Shown here piece by piece: positions 1 through 7,959 of a stretch of DNA of 46,001 nucleotides (within the stretch, counting starts at the first letter, position 1; every line of letters starts with the position of its first letter). The DNA lies in the NCBI GenBank assembly GCA_003599135.1, contig QZIV01000015.1, positions 1-46,001 of the forward strand. The letters are read 5' to 3'. The DNA is from Candidatus Parcubacteria bacterium (GTDB lineage: Bacteria; Patescibacteriota; Minisyncoccia; UBA6257; 2-01-FULL-56-20). The position numbers were made by a program, and so were the translations under genes. The notes under the pieces are model-generated. The model was not told where the DNA came from. It saw only the letters and a list, made by a program, of their open reading frames with translations, and did no database searches.

Positions 1-1935
1 AGCAACCGCCGAACTCGAAGTCGCGACCGAAGCACTGAGAAGTTGATCTGCGGAAGCTTGCCCGGCAACGTACGGGCCGCTTGGACAGCTATCGACAACA
101 ATCCACGACCGATCACTTAAGCAGTTTACGATAAAACTGCTCCCTGCCTCTCCCGTATTCATAACAAGCGCCACGTCGCCCGTTGGCCCATCGCTTGAAA
201 GAACGAATTGCTGTTTGCTCACGTCGAGCAGAGCGGCGTACGGACGCTGGGTTACCGCGACGTCCGCAAGAGCGCTGTGCGTAAGACTCCCGCTCGCGCC
301 CACTACATCGAACGAATAGGTGGTCGGCGGAACGTCCGGTCCAACGTTTATGGTGAGTGTCGCGGACTGGTCGGGAGTTATAGACGAAGGCGTAAACATT
401 GCCGTCACGCCTTGCGGAAGCCCCTGTGTCGAGAGCACGACGGACGCCGAAAAGCCGCCGAGCGGCGATATCGAAACCGAGTAGGTTACCCCCGTTCCCT
501 GCATAACTGTTTGCGATGTCGGCGCGACAACAACCGAAAAATCGGCTGGCTGGGGGGCGCTCACGGAAAGCGGAACGGTAATAATGTCGCCGAACTGCCG
601 CCCCACATCGGCTTTTATCATCTGAAATCGTAGATTCATCTGGCCGCTCGTATTTGTCGTCATGAACGAAACGGGAAATGACACCGTATCTCCCTGCACA
701 ACGGCCGGAGAAGGCGTGCGGGTGACAAGCGTGATCCACTCGGAGAGCGGCTCGCACGTAAGCTGCGCTTCTGCGATAAGCGGAAAACCGAGATGGGAAA
801 AAGGGCGTAAGAAATTCTTAAAAAGAAGTTCGAATTGGATAGGGAAACCGTCATCGTAACCGGGATAGTCTCTTCCAAAACTCTCGTCTGTCCTTTCGTC
901 GCACGCGATCGGGGATTCATAAGAACTGTATTTCACATCGACTATGCGCTCATAGTCGATGGGACTACCCAAAACAATGGGCGATGAGTCGAGACGGGTT
1001 AGCTGATATACGTTTGACCCCACGACGTGGGTCTCGTGACACTCTCCTGCAGTCGGACCAGGAACGTAGCCGGAGCAGTCACCTGTTTTCGAAACAAGCT
1101 TGTCGGAGAACCAGTGGACTTGCCCGCTGTTTCGAATGGAAATAGTTCCGCTGTAGGAGTTTCCAGTTAAGAGCGCGGTCGGAAAGGTGTCTGCGGTGTA
1201 CGAACTTTGAACAATGGCGTTTGTCACCGTCCGATACCGCATGCTCCCTCCGTACAGCTTCGCGTCGTTTCCGAACTGGAATCTTTGGATGCCGAGTATA
1301 AACTTCCCTGGATCCGCCCGAACTAGGCCGCGAATGCCGGACGGTATCGGATACCCCCGCAAAGAACAGTTTCCGCTTTCATATTCGCCGGGCAGAAGCT
1401 GAAACGTCGTGGGGTGATACAGCTGATACCTCGCGTGGACACACACCTTACTCGGCCACGAGTCGTTCCCGGGAATCCCACCGCTCGTGTGGCTCGAGTC
1501 CCATCCCCACTCGGTCATAAAAGAGTCTGCCGGAGGCAGAAGCGTTACAAGCGCGCCCCGGCGCTCACTGCCCCGGGAAACCTGCTTCGTCCCGGCGCTC
1601 TGCACGCTCCAAGTAAGATCCGGCCGCTGCACAAAGCTTCCCTGCAAAATCTCCATGTGATAGTCGTGCTCGTCCGATCCATATCCAATCTCAACGATTA
1701 CGGCATTCGCCGGAAGTGAGTTCGTCCATCCTGACCGAAGACCCGAGCTACCGCTATAGATTGGACCGCCGCTTACTTCTCCGTTTATGACAAAGTTCGG
1801 CTGCGGACTTACGGATGTCTGCGCCGCGGCAACCGCGGGCCCGAAGAGAAAAACCAAAACCACGCCGACGACAGAGAGTGTTGCGCCGGAAAAGAACCGA
1901 GAAGAGTCTGGGATGTGATAGCTCTCCTTTTCCAT
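1..1935 (-). CDS. Large secreted Ig-like surface protein, C-terminus beyond window
   Basis: The frame stays open from the ATG at 1935 to the left edge (645 codons), so the C-terminus is missing. After a short charged N-terminus there is a hydrophobic stretch at about residues 19-38 ending in VAAAQTS, which fits a secretion signal. The middle alternates strand-forming sequence. A split section contains SGTISIRNSGQVHW and later FGDIITVPLSVSAP, which resembles an NBR1-type Ig-like domain. A second module beginning DFSVVVAPTSQTV and containing GLPQGVTAMFTPSS matches the common bacterial Ig-like repeat type. The start lies 4 bases after the preceding gene, so the two are probably co-transcribed. 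It is the last visible gene of the pilus locus, directly after three minor pseudopilins; by position it could be a pilus-tip or surface adhesin, like PilY1 in other bacteria. That role is inference from position only; no PilY1 domain is visible in the part present. Confidence 0.75.
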   Translation of the reverse strand, partial: MEKESYHIPDSSRFFSGATLSVVGVVLVFLFGPAVAAAQTSVSPQPNFVINGEVSGGPIYSGSSGLRSGWTNSLPANAVIVEIGYGSDEHDYHMEILQGSFVQRPDLTWSVQSAGTKQVSRGSERRGALVTLLPPADSFMTEWGWDSSHTSGGIPGNDSWPSKVCVHARYQLYHPTTFQLLPGEYESGNCSLRGYPIPSGIRGLVRADPGKFILGIQRFQFGNDAKLYGGSMRYRTVTNAIVQSSYTADTFPTALLTGNSYSGTISIRNSGQVHWFSDKLVSKTGDCSGYVPGPTAGECHETHVVGSNVYQLTRLDSSPIVLGSPIDYERIVDVKYSSYESPIACDERTDESFGRDYPGYDDGFPIQFELLFKNFLRPFSHLGFPLIAEAQLTCEPLSEWITLVTRTPSPAVVQGDTVSFPVSFMTTNTSGQMNLRFQMIKADVGRQFGDIITVPLSVSAPQPADFSVVVAPTSQTVMQGTGVTYSVSISPLGGFSASVVLSTQGLPQGVTAMFTPSSITPDQSATLTINVGPDVPPTTYSFDVVGASGSLTHSALADVAVTQRPYAALLDVSKQQFVLSSDGPTGDVALVMNTGEAGSSFIVNCLSDRSWIVVDSCPSGPYVAGQASADQLLSASVATSSSAVA

Positions 1936-1939
1936 TGCG

Positions 1940-2404
1940 TTAGTTGGATTCGGACGCAAGGAAGCTTACATCAACGATTGATGCTCTCTCTTGGGTGCTG
2001 CTTCGGATCGTGACGTTTAAAACGCCGTCAGTTCGTCGCGCAAAAATCGCTTTATAGGCGGGCTGGGAAGGATTATTGAGTTCGTAGACGACCGTCCATC
2101 CGTTTTGACGATCGGTCAAGAAGTTCCTGTAGAGATCGAAGTTCGCGGCTACCGATCGGTTGCTCTCAAACACCCGCGATGCTTGCACTCTCCCTTCTGG
2201 AGAAACCGAGTTGTAGTTTTTGAGAATCTTCGCGCCCTCCTCAAGAGGAACATCCACCGGGAACTTCTCGGGTAGTTTTTCAGCCGTTACGTTAGTCGTC
2301 GTATTAACCGGTCGAGAAAACGGTTTTTTCCAGATAAGGAGAGCGGCGGCCCCTATAAAGACGAGGATGCCTACGGCGATAAGTACGGTGTTCGATTTTT
2401 GCAT
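1940..2404 (-). CDS. Small single-span membrane protein in the pilus locus
   Basis: This protein of 154 residues has one N-terminal membrane segment (about residues 7-25, rich in Val, Ile, Ala), then KKPFSRPVN and a roughly 125-residue domain predicted to lie outside the membrane. I do not recognise the family. The domain has no cysteines and mixes helix- and strand-forming segments. The same general plan (short anchor plus small soluble domain) recurs at 44857-45360 in this window. It has its own promoter-like site just upstream and is followed 4 bases later by the large Ig-like protein, suggesting a two-gene unit at the end of the minor-pilin cluster. It might anchor, chaperone or help assemble the large protein, but nothing in the sequence shows this. 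Confidence 0.8.
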   Translation of the reverse strand: MQKSNTVLIAVGILVFIGAAALLIWKKPFSRPVNTTTNVTAEKLPEKFPVDVPLEEGAKILKNYNSVSPEGRVQASRVFESNRSVAANFDLYRNFLTDRQNGWTVVYELNNPSQPAYKAIFARRTDGVLNVTIRSSTQERASIVDVSFLASESN

Positions 2405-2420
2405 TTATTTAGATACTTCC

Positions 2421-2450
2421 ATTATAACGAACCTCTTCCGCGCTAGTCAA
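2421..2450 (-). promoter_or_regulatory. Promoter for 2404 gene
   Basis: Read on the minus strand: TTGACT (2445-2450), an 18-base spacer, then TATAAT (2421-2426). The expected start point is about 10 bases before the ATG at 2404, with no Shine-Dalgarno sequence in between. It would give the anchored protein and the Ig-like protein a transcript independent of the pseudopilins. Confidence 0.6.
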
Positions 2451-2468
2451 AGCAACGCTGCAAAAACG

Positions 2469-3008
2469 TCAGCTATCAAGTATGCGAGCGCTTACCGTCG
2501 TCTGGAGACGGACCGGACTAAGAAGCGGACTCGCCTTCGGCGCAACCCCTACCGAGATGGTTACGCGCGGAGGGAAATTGTCGTTCCGGAGGTTCCCTTG
2601 TAGGCGAAATACGAGGTACCGTACGGAAACATTGTCGCCGGTGATCTTCTGGAAGTTTGCGTTTCCGCCGACACTCTGTTCAATCGATTCGTTGTTCAGC
2701 CGGTAGAATACCGTCGCGCCGTTTCCATCCACGAATGCAAGCTCGCTCGGAGACGCGCATGTCGTATTCGTTCCGTCGCAAAAGTAATGACCTGTCCGGA
2801 TTTCCCGTGCGATCTGCTCGATAGCAAAGCTTACGTTGCTCTCCGCAGCAACGAGGGCGGCCGCTTGCCGCTGACTCCGAAGTGCCCCGATGAAGCCGCC
2901 CACGGCGACGCTTACGACCACCGAAAACAACCCCATGGAAACGAGAAGTTCGACGAGGCTGAATCCCGAGGTAGATACCCTACTTCGCTGACTGTGTTCT
3001 TTCTTCAT
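2469..3008 (-). CDS. Minor type IV pseudopilin, PilW-like
   Basis: The N-terminus carries a prepilin signal: a basic leader, then TSG followed by FSLVELLVSMGLFSVVV, with cleavage expected after Gly and Glu at mature position 5. The ATG at 3008 overlaps the stop of the gene before it as ATGA, so I prefer this start (179 residues) to the longer frame that opens at 3077. The rest is a soluble head with FAIEQIAREIRTG, typical of PilW/PulJ-type subunits, and two cysteines in the segment YFCDGTNTTCAS that could form a disulfide. It would be processed by the prepilin peptidase encoded at 4150-5013 and join the pilus initiation or tip complex. The exact subtype (PilW rather than PilX or PulJ) is uncertain. 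Confidence 0.85.
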   Translation of the reverse strand: MKKEHSQRSRVSTSGFSLVELLVSMGLFSVVVSVAVGGFIGALRSQRQAAALVAAESNVSFAIEQIAREIRTGHYFCDGTNTTCASPSELAFVDGNGATVFYRLNNESIEQSVGGNANFQKITGDNVSVRYLVFRLQGNLRNDNFPPRVTISVGVAPKASPLLSPVRLQTTVSARILDS

Positions 3009-3565
3009 GGTGTCGGTCGCCAATTCAGGAAACGATCTTCGAGATCGACCGAAAAACTCCCTCCCCCGCTCGTCCAAGAAATGATTGAGTTAACTTTCAC
3101 CTCGTCGACGACAACGCCGGAAGGAATGAGCTCGATGCGAACGAGGCGCTTGAACTTCGTTGTATCAAAGCCAGTGTACCCATAGAGATTTGTCGCAGAG
3201 TCAAATGTTAAGAACCGATCCTGATACGGCACAAGCGCTCCGCCCTGCCCAACACCCGCGGGCACCTGTACATCGTACTCAACCTCGAAATCTCCGTCCG
3301 TAAAACCACCGAGCCACGACTGGCCCTGGATAACGTTTGCGTCGATCAGATTCTTCACAATCTCGATTCCTTCGGCCGCTAAATACGTTGCGGTGTTGTT
3401 GTCTGAAACGATGCGTCCCAGAGCGAACGACCGGGTGAGAAGCGTGAGAATCCCGAGGAGTCCCACGACGAGTATGCCCAAGGCAACGAGGGCCTCAACT
3501 AAAAACTGCCCGGTGCGGTCCTCTGTAAAGATCGGGTGTGGAGTGGAATTTCGCATGCGAAACAT
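3005..3565 (-). CDS. Minor type IV pseudopilin, PilV-like
   Basis: It encodes 186 residues. After a hydrophilic leader comes TGQFLVEALVALGILVVGLL, a prepilin-type hydrophobic helix. The residue after the presumed cleavage Gly is Gln rather than the usual Phe or Met, while Glu at mature position 5 is kept. The run FLVEALVALGIL and the following AAEGIEIVKNLID fit PilV/PulI-type subunits. Its ATG shares bases with the stop of the FimT-like gene (TAATG) and its stop overlaps the PilW-like start (ATGA), so the three are probably translated in series. A second possible start lies at 3556. It probably takes part in the minor-pilin complex that primes pilus assembly. Confidence 0.85.
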   Translation of the reverse strand: MFRMRNSTPHPIFTEDRTGQFLVEALVALGILVVGLLGILTLLTRSFALGRIVSDNNTATYLAAEGIEIVKNLIDANVIQGQSWLGGFTDGDFEVEYDVQVPAGVGQGGALVPYQDRFLTFDSATNLYGYTGFDTTKFKRLVRIELIPSGVVVDEVKVNSIISWTSGGGSFSVDLEDRFLNWRPTP

Positions 3566-4116
3566 TAAAAACTTACCTCTCCCGTTTGAGTTACAACGAT
3601 GGTCGCGTTCGCCGAAGCATTCGGTGTCTGGAGATAAACTTTCCCAGGGCGGGACCCAATTGCTCCGCTCGAATCGGTGCTCACGAGCGTAGTCGGATTC
3701 GGGGGAAGAAAAAGGACGTCTCGGAGGCTGTCCAAGCCGAGTTGAAGCATGAGGCCAGCCTGCACGCTGACTGAGGTAAGCGGCGTTTTATTCACCGAGT
3801 TGATGCCGGTAAGCGCAATCACGTTGCAATTTGGAACATCATAACTGAAAAGCGTGTAGACGCCCCGAGCGTAGTCAACCTCGACGCCGTAGCCGCACGG
3901 CACAATCGGCTGATTATAGGTAGTTACAGCGAGCGCCTTTGCGCGAAGGATGAGCTGGGCAACTTTCGACGCCTCCACGTAGAGAGAAACCTGCTGTCGA
4001 CCGACATGACCGTAGCTTATCACAAGACTCGAAAGCAGCGTTGTCAAAGAAATAGTCACGAGAAGCTCGAGCAAGGTAAGGCCCTTTCGAAATCCGAGGT
4101 TCCTCATCCCCTCCAT
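3565..4116 (-). CDS. Minor type IV pseudopilin, FimT/GspH-like
   Basis: This pseudopilin has 183 residues. The prepilin motif is RKGLTLLELLVTISLTTLL, with cleavage expected between Gly and Leu. The head domain begins SKVAQLILRAKALAVTTYNQ, which is the pattern of FimT/FimU/GspH-type minor pilins (a helix with Arg-Ala near the end of the stalk). GAGGGG sits 6 bases before the ATG at 4116, so this start is preferred to the ATG at 4107. The next gene starts within its stop codon. Together with the PilV- and PilW-like genes it forms a minor-pilin set like the fimU-pilV-pilW group of proteobacteria. Confidence 0.85.
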   Translation of the reverse strand: MEGMRNLGFRKGLTLLELLVTISLTTLLSSLVISYGHVGRQQVSLYVEASKVAQLILRAKALAVTTYNQPIVPCGYGVEVDYARGVYTLFSYDVPNCNVIALTGINSVNKTPLTSVSVQAGLMLQLGLDSLRDVLFLPPNPTTLVSTDSSGAIGSRPGKVYLQTPNASANATIVVTQTGEVSF

Positions 4117-4149
4117 TATAATCCCCTCAAGGTATTTCGGGAAAAGGAC

Positions 4150-5013
4150 TCAGAGCGGAATAAGGCCGAAGTAAGAACGAAGAATCACCTCCCCAAAAAG
4201 GAATGTGACAAGCGCAGAAAGAGCAAGAAACGGCCCAAAGGGGACGAAGCTTCCGATTGAGCGCTTCTTCGAGGCAATAGCAATAAGGCCGTAGATAGAA
4301 CCAAAAATAAAACCGAGGGCTATTATAAGAAGTATGTCGGGCCATCCGAATACAACGCCGAGCGCTACACCGAGTTTCAAATCACCAATGCCCATCGAGC
4401 GGCCCCGAGTTATAAGGACCAGGAATCCAAAAAATGCCCCCGCGAGGAGAGCTCCAAGACCCCGATTAAGCCAGATACTCGCCGGATAACCGAAAAGATA
4501 AACATAGGGTCCCACGAAAGAACCTTGTCCTCCGACAAAGACATTCCCCGCAAAAAGAGCGATCGAGAGTCCGACGACGGCAAGAAGGACATTCGCTTCG
4601 TCGGGAATGATGTGGAATCGAATGTCGATAAGTGTGATAAGGAGAAGAGTCGCAAAAACGAGGGACCATAAGGCAACACTCCATCCGGAGAGTAACGAAA
4701 ACGGGAACTCCCCGAGGCGGAGATACACCGAGAGAAGAACGACTCCTCCAGAAACTTCGGCTAGGAAATACTGCGGACTAAGGCGAGCTTTGCATCTCCG
4801 GCAACGACCCCGCTGGATGAGAAAACTGAGAAACGGAACGAGTTCGAACCAGCGAAGTTTTCCCCTGCAGTGAGGACAATACGAACGACCGAAAAGCATT
4901 TCTTTCCGGATCAAAAACTTCTCCGGATCGTACCGGAGCGCGATGACGTTCAAAAAACTCCCCAAGGCTCCGCCCAGAAAAAATAAAAGCGTTTCACCGA
5001 GGAACGACTGCAT
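4150..5013 (-). CDS. pilD: Prepilin peptidase (type IV leader peptidase)
   Basis: It cleaves the leader of the pseudopilins and normally methylates the new N-terminus. The 287-residue protein starts with GGALGSFLNVIALR, then two CxxC pairs (Cys46/Cys49 and Cys71/Cys74) of the zinc-binding N-terminal methyltransferase part. The catalytic aspartates of this aspartic protease family lie in TLIDIRFHIIPDE and MGIGDLKLG. About seven or eight membrane segments follow the usual pattern. I use the ATG at 5013; the frame also opens with TTG at 5022. It starts 15 bases after the stop of the major-type pseudopilin. It is the only prepilin peptidase in the window and so probably processes all four prepilins here. 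Confidence 0.93.
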   Translation of the reverse strand: MQSFLGETLLFFLGGALGSFLNVIALRYDPEKFLIRKEMLFGRSYCPHCRGKLRWFELVPFLSFLIQRGRCRRCKARLSPQYFLAEVSGGVVLLSVYLRLGEFPFSLLSGWSVALWSLVFATLLLITLIDIRFHIIPDEANVLLAVVGLSIALFAGNVFVGGQGSFVGPYVYLFGYPASIWLNRGLGALLAGAFFGFLVLITRGRSMGIGDLKLGVALGVVFGWPDILLIIALGFIFGSIYGLIAIASKKRSIGSFVPFGPFLALSALVTFLFGEVILRSYFGLIPL

Positions 5014-5028
5014 TGGTTGCAAGAAAAC

Positions 5029-5517
5029 TCAAAGCTGGACGCAGTACGTCGGATCGTCGCAGTTCACTCCATTCTGCAGTCCGTCGATATCATCGACGAG
5101 AGCGGAACTGTTAGCGTCTTCGAGAAACGCCCCCAAAACGTAGCTCGATCCGGAAACGTCGGCGCCGTAGGAATAAGTCCTTCCGGAGGTAGGATCGTTC
5201 GGAACCTGGTTCACGCCGATGTTGCTTCCGCGAAGAGAGAATACCAGATCCTGCCAGGTCGAAATCGGGCTGTATGGACTGCAGGGGGACACCGGCTGCT
5301 GGGAACCCGGGTAATAGCCGCATTTGTTGAAATAGAGCTCAAGTGCGGTCTGAACCTGCCGCAAATCCGCGATCCGACGTGCGTCGCGGCCAGCTCGCTG
5401 GGTGGGCCCCAAACCAATAAGAACTATGGATGACAAAACCGCAATGATCGCAACGACGATCAGAAGTTCGATAAGAGTAAAACCGCTTTTTGAATTCAAC
5501 ATGAGATCGCGTTTCAT
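5029..5517 (-). CDS. Major-type type IV pilin/pseudopilin (PilA/PulG-like)
   Basis: The prepilin signal is KSGFTLIELLIVVAIIAVLS, the canonical form with cleavage between Gly and Phe and Glu at position 5. After the helix comes DARRIADLRQVQTALELYF, then KCGYYPGS and a short head domain with four cysteines, two of them in the C-terminal ten to fifteen residues, where a disulfide would close a C-terminal loop. I choose the ATG at 5517 because AGGGTG precedes it at normal spacing; the frame is open from 5541. It has its own promoter and a leader of about 55 bases with a ribosome site, unlike many genes here, which fits high expression of a main structural subunit. Confidence 0.88.
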   Translation of the reverse strand: MKRDLMLNSKSGFTLIELLIVVAIIAVLSSIVLIGLGPTQRAGRDARRIADLRQVQTALELYFNKCGYYPGSQQPVSPCSPYSPISTWQDLVFSLRGSNIGVNQVPNDPTSGRTYSYGADVSGSSYVLGAFLEDANSSALVDDIDGLQNGVNCDDPTYCVQL

Positions 5518-5579
5518 AAAACACCCTGCGAACTGCCACACCGGTGAGCTGTGTTCCTCGGCGCGCTCAATTCCAAACC

Positions 5580-5588
5580 ATTATACCA
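5580..5588 (-). promoter_or_regulatory. Extended -10 promoter for the pilin gene
   Basis: On the minus strand TGGTATAAT occupies 5580-5588 (hexamer 5580-5585). The -35 region is poor, as expected for an extended -10 promoter. The predicted start near 5573 gives a leader of about 55 bases that contains an AGGGTG ribosome site before the ATG at 5517. Confidence 0.6.
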
Positions 5589-5605
5589 CAGAAAGATTGC
5601 GAACA

Positions 5606-6817
5606 TTACTGGATCGTTGATGTGAGCTGATAAATCGGCACGAGAATTGAAGTGAAGAGGAGCCCCACGAGCACCCCGATGCCGATAAGAAGCACCGGCT
5701 GAATGAGATCGACAACGCTGCTTATTGTGGTGTCCGTCTCTCGCCCGTAAAAATTTGCCAACCGCGCGAATATTTGATCAAGCTTACCCGTCGTCTCTCC
5801 TACGGCGACCATCTGTGAGACAAGCGGCGGGAAATATTCGGGGTGTTGCGCCAAGGATTGTGAGAGTGGCTCCCCTTCGCGAACCGAATCGGCAACCCGA
5901 GCAAGAATGTCCTGATAGACAACGTTGTCGGCGATGTGACTTACGATCTCGAAGGCCTGCGCAACCGGTATGCCGCCTTTCAAGAGTAACGACATCGCGT
6001 TTGCAAACCGGGCAACTATGAGGGGCAAATATACTTTTTTAATAATCGGGAGGTGGACTTTCGAATCATCGAGGAATGCTCTCCCTTCCCTTGTTTGAAA
6101 ATAATCTATGATAACGACAAGAAGAATCACAAACGCGATAACGAGGAGAACCCACCACCGCCCAAGGAAGCCCCCGACCCCCAGAAGTATCTTGCTGAAT
6201 GCCGGCAAATCGACACCGGCCTGCCCGAATACCGGTTCAACCTGGGGAAAAACGAACGCAACCATGATAAAAGCGACGATAACAAAAAGGCCGATGACGA
6301 TTGCCGGATAGGTGAGCGCCGAAACAGCCTTCCCGGCGAGAACGCCCTCCCGCTCCGTATAATCAGCGAGGAAGCCGATCGCCGCATCAAGGTTCCCGGT
6401 CACCTCGGCGCCTCGAACCATCGTAATGTAGAACTCGGGAAATATGGCGCCCTGTCGCTCCATCGCCTGAGAAAAAGAAAGTCCGCTGTCGATGTCCTCG
6501 GAAACCTGAAGAACTGCCTCTTTTAACGCAGGGTGGGTGGTTTGCTCGTGAAGCGTTTTTAGGGCAGCGCCGAGAGGCAATCGAGCTTCGAGGAGTGTGG
6601 CAAGCTGGCGGGTAAAAATGATCATGTCCCGCCGGCGGACGCGACTGAAATAACCCGAAACGTGATCGTACCAGCGCAGCTTCTCCGTGGCCCCCAAACT
6701 TAAGATGAAAAGGTTATGGCTTGCTAAAATATTACTTGCTGCTTCTTGAGTGGGGGCTTCCACGAGCCCGATTTGCAGCTCTCCGTCTTGAGACCGCGCT
6801 TGATATTTAAACTTCAT
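5606..6817 (-). CDS. pilC: Type IV pilus inner-membrane platform protein PilC
   Basis: At 403 residues it is the usual length for the PilC/GspF family. The N-terminus MKFKYQARSQDGELQIG is the typical opening strand of this family. Two repeats of the T2SSF domain are visible: the first with FTRQLATLLEARLPLGAAL, the second with ARFANAMSLLLKGGIPVAQAF, each followed by hydrophobic segments (three membrane helices in total). It connects the cytoplasmic ATPases to the growing pilus in the membrane. It starts 14 bases after pilT, so PilT and PilC are made from one message. Confidence 0.95.
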   Translation of the reverse strand: MKFKYQARSQDGELQIGLVEAPTQEAASNILASHNLFILSLGATEKLRWYDHVSGYFSRVRRRDMIIFTRQLATLLEARLPLGAALKTLHEQTTHPALKEAVLQVSEDIDSGLSFSQAMERQGAIFPEFYITMVRGAEVTGNLDAAIGFLADYTEREGVLAGKAVSALTYPAIVIGLFVIVAFIMVAFVFPQVEPVFGQAGVDLPAFSKILLGVGGFLGRWWVLLVIAFVILLVVIIDYFQTREGRAFLDDSKVHLPIIKKVYLPLIVARFANAMSLLLKGGIPVAQAFEIVSHIADNVVYQDILARVADSVREGEPLSQSLAQHPEYFPPLVSQMVAVGETTGKLDQIFARLANFYGRETDTTISSVVDLIQPVLLIGIGVLVGLLFTSILVPIYQLTSTIQ

Positions 6818-6831
6818 GGCTGGTGGAAGGA

Positions 6832-7905
6832 TTAAATCCTTTCAAGGAGAATCCGCAGATCGGCAGGATTCAAGGAATACAGCTCTGCATTCTCCATCGA
6901 GATTTCTTTATTCTTCACGAGAGTCGCAAGCGAACGGTTCAGAGTTACCATGCCCTCCTGAAGGCTCGTTTCAACGACTAGGTCTATCTGATAGATCTTC
7001 CGTTCTCGGACCAAGTTCCGGATAGCAGGATTCACAATCATGATCTCGGTTGCCGGGATTCTCCCGCCGGAAAGTCGCGGAATGAGTCGTTGAGACACCG
7101 TCGCGACAAGGGTCGCGGCGAGCTGAGACACAACCTGGCCCTGCTGTTCGGCCGGGAAGGTGTCGATGATTCTGTCTATCGTCTGAGACGCGGAATTCGT
7201 GTGGAGCGTCGAAAAAACGAGGTGTCCCGTCTCTGCGGCCGTCATAGCCGTCGAGATGGATACCGCATCTCGCATCTCCCCGATCATGATCACATCGGGA
7301 TCTTGCCGCAAAATCGTGCGCAGGCCGTCGTGGAACGACGGCGTGTCGGTTTCCACTTCCCGTTGAGAGATAATGCTCCTATCTTGAGTCGCAACGTACT
7401 CGATCGGGTCTTCGATGGTGATAATATGATCTGCCCGGGTGTGGTTTACTTCGTCGAGCATCGCGGCAAGCGTCGTTGACTTCCCGTGCCCGGCGGGACC
7501 TACAACCAAAATGAACCCCTGTGAAAGCTTCGTGAAATCGTGAAGAATCGGGGGGAGGTTCAGTTCTTCTATGGTGCGAATTCTTGAAGGAATAAGACGG
7601 AGTGCCGCAGCCATATACCCGCGTTGGAAATACACGTTCACGCGGAATCTCGCTTTGTCTTCGAAGTTATAAGCAAAATCAAGCTGGCGCTCTTTCAAAA
7701 GCCGGTTTTTCTGCTCTGGACTTATAAGTTCGGTGATGAGGGCTTCCGCGACCTCCGGAGTTACGATCTGTTCCTTCTGCAAAGGCACGAGGGCTCCGTC
7801 GATGCGGAGCGTCGGCCGCCGCCCGACCGCAATATGCAAGTCAGATGCGTTCTGTTTCGCAGCGGCTATCAAAAGATCTTTTAATTTCTCTTGGTATTCT
7901 CCCAT
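6832..7905 (-). CDS. pilT: Pilus retraction ATPase PilT
   Basis: This hexameric ATPase of 357 residues depolymerises pili. The sequence DLHIAVGRRPTLRIDG is the PilT N-terminal domain. The Walker A motif is GPAGHGKST at residues 136-144, with His in place of the usual Ser. ITIEDPIEYV is the Asp box, DVIMIGEMRD the Walker B motif, and HLVFSTLHTNSA the His box. The start ATG at 7905 has GAGGAA 6 bases upstream and an extended -10 promoter about 30 bases upstream. Its presence implies retractable pili, used for twitching, attachment or DNA uptake. Only one PilT is seen in the window. Confidence 0.95.
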   Translation of the reverse strand: MGEYQEKLKDLLIAAAKQNASDLHIAVGRRPTLRIDGALVPLQKEQIVTPEVAEALITELISPEQKNRLLKERQLDFAYNFEDKARFRVNVYFQRGYMAAALRLIPSRIRTIEELNLPPILHDFTKLSQGFILVVGPAGHGKSTTLAAMLDEVNHTRADHIITIEDPIEYVATQDRSIISQREVETDTPSFHDGLRTILRQDPDVIMIGEMRDAVSISTAMTAAETGHLVFSTLHTNSASQTIDRIIDTFPAEQQGQVVSQLAATLVATVSQRLIPRLSGGRIPATEIMIVNPAIRNLVRERKIYQIDLVVETSLQEGMVTLNRSLATLVKNKEISMENAELYSLNPADLRILLERI

Positions 7906-7932
7906 GGTGTTTCCTCGCGTTCGAGATATTTC

Positions 7933-7941
7933 ATTATATCA
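7933..7941 (-). promoter_or_regulatory. Extended -10 promoter for pilT-pilC
   Basis: TGATATAAT on the minus strand (hexamer 7933-7938) lies between pilB and pilT. The predicted start near 7926 leaves a leader of about 21 bases containing GAGGAA before the pilT ATG. Confidence 0.6.
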
Positions 7942-7959
7942 CGAAGCTGCTCTTTTCTT

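Noticed and set aside
113-757. 214-codon open frame on the minus strand
   Set aside because: It is a different frame of the same strand as the large Ig-like protein, whose frame is open from 1935 to the edge with sensible domains.
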